The position numbers were made by a program, and so were the translations under genes. A stretch of DNA of 64,000 nucleotides from Powellomyces hirtus. Its lineage: Eukaryota > Chytridiomycota > Chytridiomycetes > Spizellomycetales > Powellomycetaceae. The stretch is taken from assembly GCA_025526995.1 (NCBI GenBank), contig JAHLKG010000002.1:1798001-1862000 (forward strand), given 5' to 3'. Of the stretch, positions 45,049 through 56,422 are shown one piece after another; the stretch's first letter is position 1; each line of letters opens with the position of its first letter. Below the pieces are notes generated by a model that saw only the letters and a program-made list of their open reading frames with translations, ran no database searches and was not told the origin of the DNA.

Positions 45049-46632
45049 ATGTCCTACCGCCCTTCCTTCCTCGCACCAACAGGGCACACGTCGTCTTCCT
45101 GCGGGTATTGCCACTCCTCATCCTCCACGTCCGTATGCACGGGGGCGTGGGCCTACGAGCTCACCGCCCCCCACTACCAAATGCTCGTGGACCGCGGGTG
45201 GCGACGCAGCGGGCAATACTGCTACCGCCCGGCACTGACCGAGACGTGTTGTCCGGCACTGACGATTAGATGCGATGTGGGACGATTTGTGGCTTCGAAG
45301 AGTCAGAAAAAGGTGATTGGGAAATGGAGAAAGTTTCTGGCTGAGGGAAAGGGGGGACCAACGAAGACAGAAGAAGAGGAGGGAAAAGTGGAAGGGATGG
45401 TGGTTGATGCTGAGGAAGGAGCTGAGGACCTTTCGAAATTGAGCAGCACCAGGACGAACAAAAAGACGAAACCACCATCCACTTCCCCACAACAATCCAT
45501 GTCTTCAGCTTCCCACCCGCAACCCTCGGCACTCGCCACCCTCCTCACCGCCGCGGAAACCTCGCAGCCCGACCACCCCTCATCACACACGTTCCACACA
45601 ACCCTCACACCCGCAACCTACGATGCAACCTCCTACGCCCTCTACGCTCTCTACCAAACCACCATCCACGGAGACGCACCTTCCAAACTCTCGCCGAAAC
45701 GTTACACCCAATTCCTCGTCGACTCGCCTTTACCCAAAGCATCACCACCAGATCAACCATTTGGAACCTTCCATCACAAATACTATGTGGACGATAAACT
45801 CATTGCGTTTGCGGTGCTGGACATCCTACCCAGTTGTCTCTCAAGCGTCTACTTTGTGTACGATCCGGCGTATGACAAACTATCCTTGGGGACTCTGAGC
45901 GCGTTGAAAGAGATTGTGCTGGCGGAAACTCTGGCAAAGGATATACCGACGTTGAGGTACTATTATATGGGATATTATATCCACACGTGCCCCAAGATGC
46001 GGTACAAGGCTCAGTACTCGCCTTCCGACCTACTCTGTCCGGTAAGAGCACTAGGCCACCTCATCCTTCCGACTGCCTGTTTCTCACTGGTACATGCTAA
46101 CAATGTTTGGACTATGTAGGCGACATACACATGGATCCCAACCGACCGCGCCATTCCGATTCTCGAAGCCGAGAGAGTGGCGCCATTGGCCGAACTTGAC
46201 GATGAGGAGGCGGAGTCATTGGCAGATTCGTGCACCTCAACGGACGATTCAACCCCTATCATCAGCAAGGGAGCCCAGCGACTGCGCGCCGTTGAGCAAG
46301 CGGCTCTGGCAAGCGTGTCAGATCGGGACGTGCGTGCATTGCGTGCATTTGAGGAAGGAGCGTTGGTTCCATTTGGGGTAAGCTTTGGAGAAGCGATGTT
46401 GCGGTTGGCGCCACACCTGGAGTTCAGACACCGAAGATCATGTGGGCGGCACAATGTTTTTTCAGCGCTGCATGCAGTCTTTCAATGGTACCTCGTCTCA
46501 TCACACTAATTTTCTTTTCGGTTCCACGGTGTTTAGAGAACAGAGACGTATCAGGATACCAAAGAGGATGTCAAGGAGCTGTACGCCTTGTTGGGAGAGG
46601 AGCTCATACAAGATGTGATACTAGTTACATGA
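45049..46632 (+). CDS. ATE1: Arginyl-tRNA--protein transferase
   Basis: Three exons, 45049-46041, 46120-46377 and 46537-46632, give 448 residues in phase. The N-terminus has the family's CGYC motif (SSSCGYCHSSSSTSVC) and ELTAPHYQMLVDRGWRRSGQ, then CCPALTIRCDV, the regulatory/Fe-S cysteines. The C-terminal GNAT-like half has SPKRYTQFLVDSPL, GTFHHKYYVDDKLIAFAVLD, SSVYFVYDPAYDKLSLGT, and YYYMGYYIHTCPKMRYK with the strongly conserved GYYIHxCxKMxYK. Function: adds Arg to proteins with N-terminal Asp, Glu or oxidised Cys (N-degron pathway). A charged linker (about residues 100-180) is rich in Lys/Glu and Ser. The ATG at 45049 is chosen; the frame is open upstream to 44965 but with non-conserved residues. 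Confidence 0.96.
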
Positions 46633-47005
46633 TGGAACAAGATTGAAAACTCTAGAAACAAGGGGGGCGTGTGTTGCTGTTTCTCTGATTTTCCATGAGG
46701 GATAGGTGTTGCGATAGGCATTGCGCGCACGCTCTCGAGGGGAGGGGGTAAAGATATGTGCTAGGTGGCGCCGGCGAGGGAGTCGCAGTAGTAGATAGCA
46801 GTAGCAGTGGGGCGCGGTAGCGGATGTGTGGAACCGGAACAGGTAGCAGATGGTACATCGAACTACGAAGACGTCCCTCATCGTCTACCGGCGTATGTAC
46901 TCAGCCCAGCAGCGGATGCTCCTCCTGGTATTTCATTGTGTCTAGAAAGCCAAATAGATTAGTGAGCAGATTGACACCAGACCCACATCTCTAGCCTATA
47001 TGTAC
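46633..47005. other. 3' flanks between convergent ATE1 and VPS26
   Basis: 373 bp. A possible extra small VPS26 exon exists here (MKYQEEHPLLG near 46900 after an acceptor-like TTTCTAG), but the phase does not fit the donor at 47007. No other gene seen. Confidence 0.3.
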
Positions 47006-48260
47006 TCACTCTTCTGAGTCGTCCTTCAGCCGGTATAATGTGATCTCCTGTTGCTTGAAGTACCGCCTGTTCTCTTCATCGACAAGAACGAGGTTGAGGT
47101 AATACCGCGTCGAAAACTTTTTGTTCACATCCCGATACGTAGGGGTCAGTTCGAATCCACTCAAGAACAACCGGATGGGGATGGTCTCTCCGCGCACAGG
47201 CGCGCCGTCCATGATTTCAAATTTGGTGACTGTTTCGCTCTCATTGTACTGATTGGGCGCCGCACCCGTGGTTTCTCGGCGAATGATGGACAGCTCCATA
47301 TATTTGATCTTGATCCGAACTAACAGGAAATAGATTTTGCCGACAATCACATCTCGCAGGTGGTATCTAGTAAACACAGCAAAAAGAAACATGACAGAAT
47401 TCGAGTTAGGACAGGGAAACGTGAGCGGACATATCAGCGTTGAGACTTACTTGGATTTGTTGTACTCGAACTCGATGTGCAGGCAATCTTCGATTCCGAC
47501 CTCCATTTTGATCGAGTTGTTAACTTCCGGCGGCATGCGGTACGAGTGTACAAACACATCCTTCTCCTTGATGATGTCTGATATGCGTCGAGCTACTGTC
47601 ACTCGGACAAAGTATCTGATGACCAGCAGGAGCGTCAGCAAGCCCATCTGGCAAGTTTCCTCTTCACTCCAGGCCCTCTGACCCCCCCATACTGACAGAC
47701 ACACACCTCAGTTTGACGTTGATTCCAAAATAGCTCTCAAACTGCTTCTCCACATTCTTGAACTCAAAGTCGTAGGTCACGCTCGACCGCAGCTCGCCAG
47801 GAGCCGCGAGCTCTTGCGCCAGTGACGAGAACTCATAGTGGTTCCCTCTATCGTAAAAGAGCTCTATATGCCCAACCCATTCGATCTTTATCCCTTGGTG
47901 CTCGACCTTCTTGCCGTCCCGCACACGCAGTTGCACCTGAAAGAATTGCGACACCGATTGAAGGTCCATCAGCACTCCGCGCTGTCATTGCATTGTCTCT
48001 CCCCAATGAAGCGTTTAGTTCTATGTACCTTCCCACTGACAGACTCCCCGTCAAAGAACAGCGGATATTTCGCCTTCTTGTCCTTGTCGACTTTAACTTC
48101 AACCAGTTTCCGCTGATCTTCACCGTTGAGAACAACTTCAATGTCGGCCGAGTTGCCGAGCCCAAACAAGCTCTATCACAGAAGAAGCAGACAGATGGAC
48201 CATAAGCACCTCCTTCCACCATGCGAGTTCGAGCAGGTCGGACGCAGAACTCACAGCCAT
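47006..48260 (-). CDS. VPS26: Retromer subunit VPS26
   Basis: Spliced minus gene. The first exon is only ATGGCT (48260-48255), spliced to SLFGLGNSADIEVVLN; without this tiny exon no ATG is available. Following exons: GEDQRKLVEVKVDKDK, QLRVRDGKKVEHQGIKIEWV, GHIELFYDRGNHYEFSSLAQ, ELAAPGELRSSVTYDFEF, YFVRVTVARRISDIIKEKD, KMEVGIEDCLHIEFEYNKSK, and YHLRDVIVGKIYFLLVRIKI with EIMDGAPVRGETIPIRLFLS, which match VPS26 closely. It ends LKDDSEE. Arrestin-like fold; subunit of the retromer cargo complex (VPS26-29-35) for endosome-to-Golgi retrieval. The usual variable tail after the last arrestin strand is short here. Confidence 0.95.
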
Positions 48261-48760
48261 TATTTGTGCTTGCTGCCGTCAAAAACGCGGGTGGCGGCTT
48301 TGTGATGGAATTCCCAAAAGAACCCGACGAGGAATACAGATATGACGGATTTTGTGAGAATCAACTCAAAAGCCCTTCTATGAGTCTCTCTAACTCACAC
48401 AGCGAATGAACTGGGGCGGTGGGAAGTCACAGTATTTGGAAATCGCTTTCAGCAAATGCCAAGCGTGCAAGTCAAACCGTTGGATAGATTGACCACCCTA
48501 TGCTCGTACGCATGGCGCGCATTGGAGTGACGTGGGCGCTTGTTGCCATAACTACGCTAAGTAACATTCAATACCGTAATCGGAGCGCACCGTCACAGCC
48601 ACGTTCAAAAAACCATGTCCGGATGTGTGGCTTCCGGTATTAGATATTTGCTATTTGTAAAAGTGCCACGTCGGGCTGTGTATACAGGCACTATCATTGA
48701 AAATGCAAGCCAGATGTCTGGGCATGATCCGTGGGATCATTCATTCAAATCATCTTTCAC
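48261..48760. other. Intergenic region, VPS26 promoter side and LCB1 3' flank
   Basis: 500 bp. One plus frame near 48300-48400 shows FVMEFPKEPDEEYRYDG, but it is short and unsupported. Nothing else seen. Confidence 0.3.
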
Positions 48761-50697
48761 TCAACGTCTCGCCTTCAAGACTTTCTTGAGCGCAGCAGCA
48801 ACAACCGTCGCAGCCTTCTCAACCTCCTTCTTTGTGTGCGCGGCCGACACCGCAATGCGGATAGAGGGCTGCGGTTCGTTTATGACCTCCTGGTCGGTCA
48901 CATGTTTCGCCCGGGTAACAAGCACCCCGTTTCTTATGATCTCATCCACGACTTCCTGCAGAGTCCTGTCCTGATCTGCGCGGTTCTCGAAATGCGAGGT
49001 GTGGATAAGACGGAGATGTATGACCGGGCTTTCCACATCACCGCCAATATCCACAATCTGGGGCTGCCCCAGCGATTTCTTCAGCGCTGATCGCATGACG
49101 GCCGCGTTCTGACGCAATGTTGTGAAGGCTTCTGGGTGTGCTTCGAGGTATTTCACACCTTCAATGCCGGAGACGGCGAGCATGGCCGGCATGGATGCAG
49201 AGAAGACGTAAGACTGTCCGCCCAGGCGCTGGTGTTCGACGATTTCTTTGCTGCCGCAGCAGAAGCCTCCTGCGGAGCCGATGGCGTTGCTGATGGATGC
49301 CGATATGATCTCAACCTCGGTGGCCGGGATGCCATAGTGGTCGCAGACACCTGCACCTCGGTCACCCAGCACTCCGATCGAGAAGCTTTCTTCCAGAATG
49401 AGACGATACTTGTACTTGTTCTTGAGTTCGATCAGTTCGGGAAGAGGGCAAATGTCACCGTGATCGGCATACAAGCCTTCCGCAACAATGAACTGTCGAG
49501 TGAGGGGCTTCTTCTTGAGTTTGCGTTCTTTAGCCAGCTGCTGCAGGACGCGTTCGAGATCTTGCATGTCGTTGTGTTTGTAGTATTTCACTATGCTGCG
49601 AGAGATTCGAAGTCCGATTTGCACAGCAAAGCTGACGCCGGCATCGCTGTTGTGAATGAAAGGTACTTTCCATGAGCAATTGTATGACGTTGATGATGTC
49701 GACCGCTGGTGAATGATACACTTACGCAACAATGATATCGCCGCGCTTGGCAAAAGCCGGAATCACGCTTCCAATGGTGGAAAATCCTTGTGAGTATACA
49801 ATGGCGCCTTCCACACCCATGAATCTGGCCAAGTCCCTCTCCAGCTCCATGTGCACATCCAGCGTTCCATAGAATCCGCATGGGCCGCAGGTGCCGACAC
49901 CGTATTTTCGCAATGCGCTTATGGCGCTTTCCTACGTCAACAGATAGAAGGCGATAAGCAAATGACAGAAGAGAGGGAGAGGGACGTGCAGAAAGTTACG
50001 GGGAGTATCAACCTACCTTTGTGGATTCCTGGTTCATCGCACCGACAAAGTTGTAGCTGGCAAAGTTCAATCGTTCCTTTCCGTCCAGGAGTTTCACTTT
50101 GGAGCCGGAAGGCCTGAAGATACACAATGTCAGGGTATTGGCGCCAGTCCCATAAAGTTTGGGTATTTACAACAGCTTGATATCCACTGGCTCTTGTCCC
50201 CTCATTCTTTCTCTTCTCCTGAAGTTGTTACATACCCGCTGATAACCGGCGTCTTGTCGAGTTCCATCCGCTGTGCTTCAGACAGCGGGGCGACCAGCGG
50301 CTCCGGTTCCCATTCGTCAATAAGTTCTTGCACCTCCTGCAGACAGAAACGGGGGCGAGATCAGTACGTCATTCCCTCAAACTGGATGAAGTTTCCTGGA
50401 AACATTCCATACTTTCTCAGTGAGTGGCGTTTCGATGTTCTGCTTTCCAGGCTGATGCTTCTTCCCCACAAAGTACCAGATCATGAACAGGACCAGACAT
50501 GCCTCCAACAGAGAGCGGTATGGGTCGTTCTGGTAAGAGGCGTGGACATAGCGGGCAAAGATCCTGCTTCCTGGGATCTTAGCGTAGATGTGCGAAGCGA
50601 CGCTGGCGGTGGTGTTGACGGCGGTGACGAGCGAGTCGGCAAAGTCACGGGCGGCTTCGTTGACGAACGGGCCGGCGTACGTTCCTAGTTTCGACAT
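48761..50697 (-). CDS. LCB1: Serine palmitoyltransferase subunit 1 (Lcb1/SPTLC1)
   Basis: Spliced minus gene, ATG 50697 ([19 protein letters not shown]), stop 48761-48763. The N-terminus has one membrane helix ([17 protein letters not shown]). Later exons: [35 protein letters not shown] (the conserved [16 protein letters not shown]), [76 protein letters not shown] and [18 protein letters not shown]. The PLP-binding Lys of this fold is absent in the expected place, as in all Lcb1 subunits; Lcb2 supplies it. Function: with Lcb2 it condenses serine and palmitoyl-CoA, the first step of sphingolipid synthesis, in the ER membrane. Confidence 0.95.
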
Positions 50698-51232
50698 TGT
50701 GAGGTGCTTTGAACCGTATACAGTTGTCTATGATCGATGACAGCGGCGGCGACGAGCAGCGGGGCAATACTACTTGTATTATGCTAATGGAAACTCTGAA
50801 AGTGGGCCAAGGGAGAACTTGGAAAGCCGAGACTCCCTGACTTTGGCCGCAGCCAAGCTCGTGCACGCAGTGCGATGGGAATTGCGAACGTAAGCGGCTC
50901 AATTGAATTTGCGACTTTCAAATGCGGCTGTGCCTTTTGCGCGTTTCTTTACGATGCGCAGTCATTGCTGAGATTTCTTCCTGTTTTCCACTTGTTTTTT
51001 TTTTTCTTTTTTGATATGCTCCAGCGTGCGAGGAAGAATGTTGACTTTCCAGCAAAGGAATAGTCAAAGTTGACACTTTGTACACCTATGTATTATTTTG
51101 TGGGACACATCGATATGTTTGTACAGCTGAGCCGAGGGGTATATGGGCCTCGACACATGCGGTCGTATGTGATCACAGGCAAAATAGTCCTTGCCCCTTC
51201 CGGAATAAAGTTCACACCCGACGCTCTTGTAT
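50698..51232. other. Intergenic interval, no supported gene
   Basis: 535 bp between two minus genes, with a T-run at about 50996-51011. It probably holds the LCB1 promoter and the 3' flank of the next gene. No motif or RNA gene seen. Confidence 0.35.
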
Positions 51233-53035
51233 TTACCGCATGAAAAGAACCAATGGACGTTCGTCATCTTCATCATCTTCAGGCCTTGCAACGGCCGACA
51301 TCGGTTGCTGATTGTAATGCGGATGGTCGGCAGGCACCTCCCAGCTAGCCGGACGCGGGCGAAAGATTCCATCCCCAAAGTGAACCATCGGAGGCGGACG
51401 CGGAATCCACGTCTCGCTTTGTCGAGCTCTTGTCGTCAGTCCTCCGTGGCCCTCAGCTTGTGCGGTCGTCTGCGGTTCGATAACGGTGCTCCCGCGAATT
51501 ATGTGCGTGATGTCTGCAAATTGTGCTGATGCGGGCGGCATTGCAATGCTGACGTGGCGAATCATTGACGGCCCGGAAGGCGCCGAGATAGCGACTGAGG
51601 AGCGGAAATCGTTATTGTCATCATTCGTCGAGCCGGTATTTGCGGAGATGGCCTTCTCGCGCCCATTTTTGAACTCGGCAATTACTCGTGTGATGACGAC
51701 CATGGCCAATGTAAAATGAATTACGAGCTAGGGTCGCAAGGGGGATCCCAGAACAGAACGTCAGAAAGCTACTCATTCTTCCGGCAACCCTAAGGATCCC
51801 AACACTTACCATTCCTCCCCAAACACCAAGTCGCCAAGTACACGGTGTATCACCAAGGATACAAGCACTGTCTTGAGACGGACGCATTCCAGTAACAAGG
51901 GCCCGGGCGGCTTCCATCACCCATGTCATGAACGACACTTCGATCTCACGATAGTCGTCTGCATCATCAAAAGGGGTTTTCTCCGTTGTGGCATGCCGCA
52001 TGACGGCGACGACTCCACCGATGTCTGCGAGCCAACGTGCCATGAAAGTGATGGCGTATATTGTTTTGCCAATTGCACGGTCCTGTGATAGCGGGCAAGC
52101 AAGAAAGTTCAATTTCTCATATCGGGGACGTTTACTTGACTTTGAGGACTTGAGCGCTTACCCGGCTGACAGATGCCTTCCCATATGCCGAGACAATCAC
52201 GTACACAAAAGGTAGGACAACGTTTGCAGCATTCATTGGCTGCACTGATTTCTGCGATAGCATCGCGAGTGTTATAAGAAGTAGGAAGGTTGAGAAGACC
52301 TTTTGAAGAAAGGATGTATGCAAGTCAGTCATTAACAAAGGAAAGAACGACAGGCTTAAGCGTGAGTTGCATGAAAGCACATACCACATCACTCCCAATC
52401 GCGGCAATCATCCACCAACGCAACCCACACATCCGAATGGTGCGCCTCTCAGAGCTCTCAAATCCAAACATAACATCAAAGGAAGTATCATCGTCCTCTC
52501 TATCGCGTGCCGCCAATTGATGCGCCGCCGATTGAGCCGCTGCAGGTCTCAGATACACCGGGGGCGGCCCGGCGGGCTCGTACGCGGGCGGCGGGGAGTC
52601 CCTATTCATCAGCGCACCCTCTGCTGCTGCAGGCAGAGCAGAAAGCGGGCGATCGACGTGCATGACCCAATGAGACGGGAGATACTGCTGCGGTGTAAAT
52701 CCGCCTGGTGTTCCTGTTTCCAGTGATGTGGGTTCGGCTAGGAATGCTCGAGACGGTCGTGCCGGGAAGAATCCTGAAAGATCTTGTGGTTTATGTGTGG
52801 CGTTCCTTGTACTGTTTTCTTTCCAACAGAATGAGAGTGACGATGAAGTGGAACAAGAAGATGAGGAATTCCGCCGTACAGGTTCTTGCGTCGCAGTGTT
52901 GTTCCCTGAAAACGAAACCAACGTCGCAGCATCGTCGTCGACCACTCCGGCGCCACGAGCCAGCTCGTCCAGGGACACCATATTTAAGACAGAATCACGT
53001 TCAGCGTGATCCGTGGAGTGATTCGGGGAGGCCAT
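51233..53035 (-). CDS. Multi-pass membrane protein with PPxY-type motifs, unrecognised
   Basis: Spliced minus gene, ATG 53035 (MASPNHSTDHAERDS), stop 51233-51235. About 200 N-terminal residues are Ser/Pro-rich and hold two PPxY motifs close together (SPPPAYEPAGPPPVYL). Then come membrane segments: RMCGLRWWMIAAIGSDV, FSTFLLLITLAMLSQKS, ANVVLPFVYVIVSAYG, TIYAITFMARWLADIGGVVA, RLGVWGGM-type and VIHFTLAMVVITRVIAEF. The tail (about 150 residues) is hydrophilic and ends acidic, DDEDDERPLVLFMR. PPxY motifs usually recruit WW-domain ubiquitin ligases of the Rsp5/Nedd4 type, so this may be a sorted transporter-like or adaptor protein; that is inference. I do not recognise the family. Confidence 0.65.
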
Positions 53036-53911
53036 CGCAAATCAATATGAAGTACAGAGACTTTGAGGTTTTGAGATAAATGAAACCGTTGCTAGCTGCA
53101 AGTCGAAGAAATTCCTTATCTCCTTCCCGAGCACTGCCTGCATTTTATTTGGACGTGTACGTGTAAGTGTAAGCTTGTAATGTGTCAAATTAAAGTTTGC
53201 GAAAAGTCAAATGTTTAAGCTCGTCGCGGGCCATAGGGCCGCTGGTCGGGCCTAGAGGCACGCTGTGAGACCAATCCCCAGTCACCCCAGCCGCTGACCG
53301 TCATTAACAACACGAGGAAAACCACCGCTGGTCTCACAGTAAGACATTCAAGTGCTTAATTTTAAATCTGCCTTCCTCCTCCGCCTCTCTCCGAAGATCA
53401 TCTGGATCGCTCTTTGGTTGTGCTTGCGTGCTGGTTTCAGATGTCGGAGTTGGAAGTGTGATTACGGAACCGGCGGGTAACGCGTTTTTCGATTTTGACA
53501 ACACACCTTCAACCTTTTCTCCCGTCAAGCACATCCACACTGCGTCGATGAGGCTGCGTTATTCTCGAATACCTTCCATTTTGTTGTGCGTAGTTTTCAG
53601 GATGATAAGAGGGTTGTTTTCTAAGCCAAAAAGCTCGGAAACTTAGCGAGGATCTCTTTTGATTTTTTGTCCCACATATATAGAAATTTACATTGGATTG
53701 GGGGCGACCGAAGCAGGCCAGGGACCTGATCTGCACCACTCCGATTGGTGCGACTAGATAGGAGTCAAGCCGCCCAGGACATCCGGAGTTCCATGCCCTC
53801 CATAACAGGAATTCTCACCACGGTTTCAGAGGCACCAAAATAGTCAGCACCTTGCAAAAAACAAAAAATGATTTGAAGCGGCGGAGTCGTCGGTCATTAA
53901 TGCTGACACTC
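53036..53911. other. Gene-poor interval with an inverted repeat
   Basis: Short plus and minus frames (53334-53540, 53428-53646, 53509-53739) show no motif. An 11 bp perfect inverted repeat lies at 53263-53273 and 53329-53339. Confidence 0.4.
53263..53339. repeat. Inverted repeat CTGTGAGACCA / TGGTCTCACAG with a 55 bp loop
   Basis: Perfect 11 bp arms at 53263-53273 and 53329-53339. A related CCGCTG-GTC / CCGCTGACC pair lies nearby. It may be a structured RNA, a mobile-element end or chance; neither flanking duplication nor a gene supports any of these. Confidence 0.5.
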
Positions 53912-54650
53912 TCACAATTTCATCGACCACCGTGTTGCCCCTGCTGGTTCCATCTGTGCAAACAAATGAGATACAAGTGTTCTTCCTGCGATCCAAATGG
54001 CATATGCTAGTGCGTCTTGGAGTTTCAGAAGAAGGTTCGTGCCAGGAGAGATCTTGACCTCCTCGTAGACCACGGTGGTGACACTTTGGCGATTGATTCC
54101 TTGAACAAAATGCTCGAGCTACTGTGAGAAACTCTTCGAATCAATGATGGGCCTCGCGAACGATGTCACCGTAACCTCGGTGGCAGCCTTGTTGGACGTA
54201 CTTTTTCCCAACAATTGCAAATATCTTCTTTGAGTTGCGGCCAGCTCCAAGGAATTCGATAAACTCTTCCGTTCTTTTTAGGCGGAGGGCGGCTTTGAAG
54301 CGCTCACCATCGCGAGATTTATATTCGTGTAAAATTCGCCTAAGACTCAGATCACAAAGGTCTGCAAGCACTGGCAACTGTGGGAGCTGGACCACATTGT
54401 TTTTGTATCTTATCTATCGTAGGGTTGTCTGTCGACAGATGCTAACTAGTGAAATGTTTTTGAGGCAACGAATAATAATCCAATACAGTCCTCCTGGTTG
54501 GAAAAAGCGATTTCCAACTTGAAGTCCGACGAGTGCGAAACGGCGGAGAGGAGACCGGCACTGTGATATCAAATATATGCAACTGTCCAAAAAAACGATT
54601 GTCCACCAGTTTATACACTGATTGTCACGTTCTGAGCGGAGACAGCGCAA
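53912..54650 (-). CDS. Unresolved minus-strand coding patch, unrecognised
   Basis: Several minus frames look like exons of one gene. One (stop 53912-53914) reads LEHFVQGINRQSVTTVVYEE, KISPGTNLLLKLQDALAYA and GRTLVSHLFAQMEPAGATRW. Another (54141-54400), after an acceptor-like CTACGATAG, reads IRYKNNVVQLPQLPVLADL, LSLRRILHEYKSRDGERFKA, LKRTEEFIEFLGAGRNSKK and AIVGKKYVQQGCHRG. A third (about 54430-54530) reads DFKLEIAFSNQEDCIGLLF. I could not place the introns between them or find a start codon. The residues look like a genuine globular protein; no family is recognised. The gene may be decayed. Confidence 0.4.
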
Positions 54651-54822
54651 TTTGCATGTTTCGCATCTGGGATGAAAAGTTGATTACGCCAGGGTCGCTG
54701 AGTCGGAGGTGTCCGCAGGGGTCATATTGGTGACACCAACTTAAAAACGCGGCTGTAAGTAAATCAGGTTAATAGCAGCGGAAAGCATCTTCTTTTCCGG
54801 CAAAAAGCTGTTAGATCCCAAG

Positions 54823-56422
54823 ATGGCTGATTCCAGTGGAGGGAAACCTGCTACCGGAAGGAATCCTATGGGCGCAGATAAAAGAAAGAGAAAGGACGAT
54901 GACGACGATGATTTAGAGAATGTTTGCCAGACAGATTCTAGTAGTTCAGAGGGTTCCGAAGAAAACGATGCTTCAAAAGGGGATGACGGAAGGAGACTTC
55001 CTCTCCAGATAAACGAGGACGACGACAACTTGGAGGGAGTTAGTGAAACTGATGCCAGCGGTGGAGAGGGTTACAAAGGAAGGATTGCTTCGAAGGTGGA
55101 TAAAGGAAAGAGACCTGCTGTCCACATCGATGATGACGACAATTTGGAAAGAGATGTTGATACTGAGGCCGGTGACGCGGCGGCTTCAGGGGATGACAAA
55201 TATCCGGATGAGCTTATCAAACCTGAGTCCGATGGTGCGGGCCCAAGTCGCAGGCCTATTCCACCATGGGGTAGAGAAGATTGGGGTAGGCAATGCCAGG
55301 CTGCGTCTGGCCTCAAAACCCGCCATATACTGACTTGAACCAACGTTGCAGAAAGGCCATTGAAACGACGTGAGGTAGCCGCACTAAAAGCAGAGCGGGC
55401 TATGAAGAAAGCGTTGCCTGGCTCAGCCATAAAATCGCTCGCCGATGCATACCAACGATCTGTTCTCAGCGGAAAGGATAGCATCTTGAAGCGCAATATC
55501 GGTGGCAGTACCCCGAAAGCAGAAAGCCAGTCAGGAGGACGGTTCTATAAATTTTTTTGGAACTTACTGCCTCCTCAACGGAACGCCGGAATATCGTACA
55601 CATCACGGAGGTTAGAGACCATTCCGGAACGTGTCCGTCAGATATCCGATGGCCAATATGAGGTAGTTACCACTCATAAGAGGTGGCCTCCATATGCTAG
55701 TCGTAGTGATAAATATCTTCTGTTTCCTAAAAGCTATCAGAAGCGCATCTAGAAGCTTTGAGATTCGCACAAGCTTATGAGATCGGATATGAGCTGCCGA
55801 CAGTAGACATGAGGAACCAGATCAACGAGCTGTATCACTTTTTGGCAGGGCTACGCGGATTTCATCAGGAAGTGGCTTTTCTGAGAATGCTATACTACAT
55901 CACCGAAACGGAGCGCGGTTGGGAAGGCGGCGTTGCAAGCAGACGCGCTCATGCACAAGAAGTAAGTCTGTGCGGACGGCACATAGTTTTATTCTCATGA
56001 AGAATAACACAAGCCTCAATGAGATTATTAATTACTTGAGCGGCCTCTTCGACTACACGCGGCAATATATCTTAGACCGCAACCGTCGGAGACGTGAGGG
56101 AGCTGCACGAGACAACGAGCATGCTGCTCGGGTTTCAGCAGCACGGTCTGAACGCGACAGCCGAGACAACGAAGCAGAGGGGGAGCAGCTTCTGGAATTC
56201 TTTGATCTTTTCGCGTCCACGCTAAATGAAGAAAGTGAACAGAGGGAGCAAGCAGGCAACGAAACAGCGGCAGACTTCCCAGAGGACAATAGGGTTGAAA
56301 ATCCCTTCCCGTCCTCGTCCTATGTCGACGATGGGGGGCAGGAGGAGAAAGAGGGCAACAGGACTGACTTAGCTAGCACAGAGGACAGCAACGATGAGGA
56401 AATCTATAGTGAAGAAGGCTAA
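54823..56422 (+). CDS. Acidic repeat protein, unrecognised, 4 exons
   Basis: Spliced plus gene from ATG 54823 (MADSSGGKPATGRNPMGADK) to the TAA at 56422. Exon 1 is very acidic and contains three related blocks (DDDLENVCQTD, DDDNLEGVSETDASG, DDDNLERDVDTEAGD). It splices GATTGGG-GTAGGC to ERPLKRREVAALKAERAMKK. Exon 2 has RFYKFFWNLLPPQRN. Exon 3 (about 55745-55961) has ALRFAQAYEIGYELP and INELYHFLAGLRGFHQEVAF; exon 4 (56003-56422) has LNEIINYLSGLFDYTRQYIL, an Arg-rich helix and an acidic tail. The exon 2-3 join is not settled: a frame change needs a phase-1 donor and only weak candidates exist, so a frameshift is possible. Repeats plus basic patches suggest a nuclear protein; no domain is recognised. 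Confidence 0.55.
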
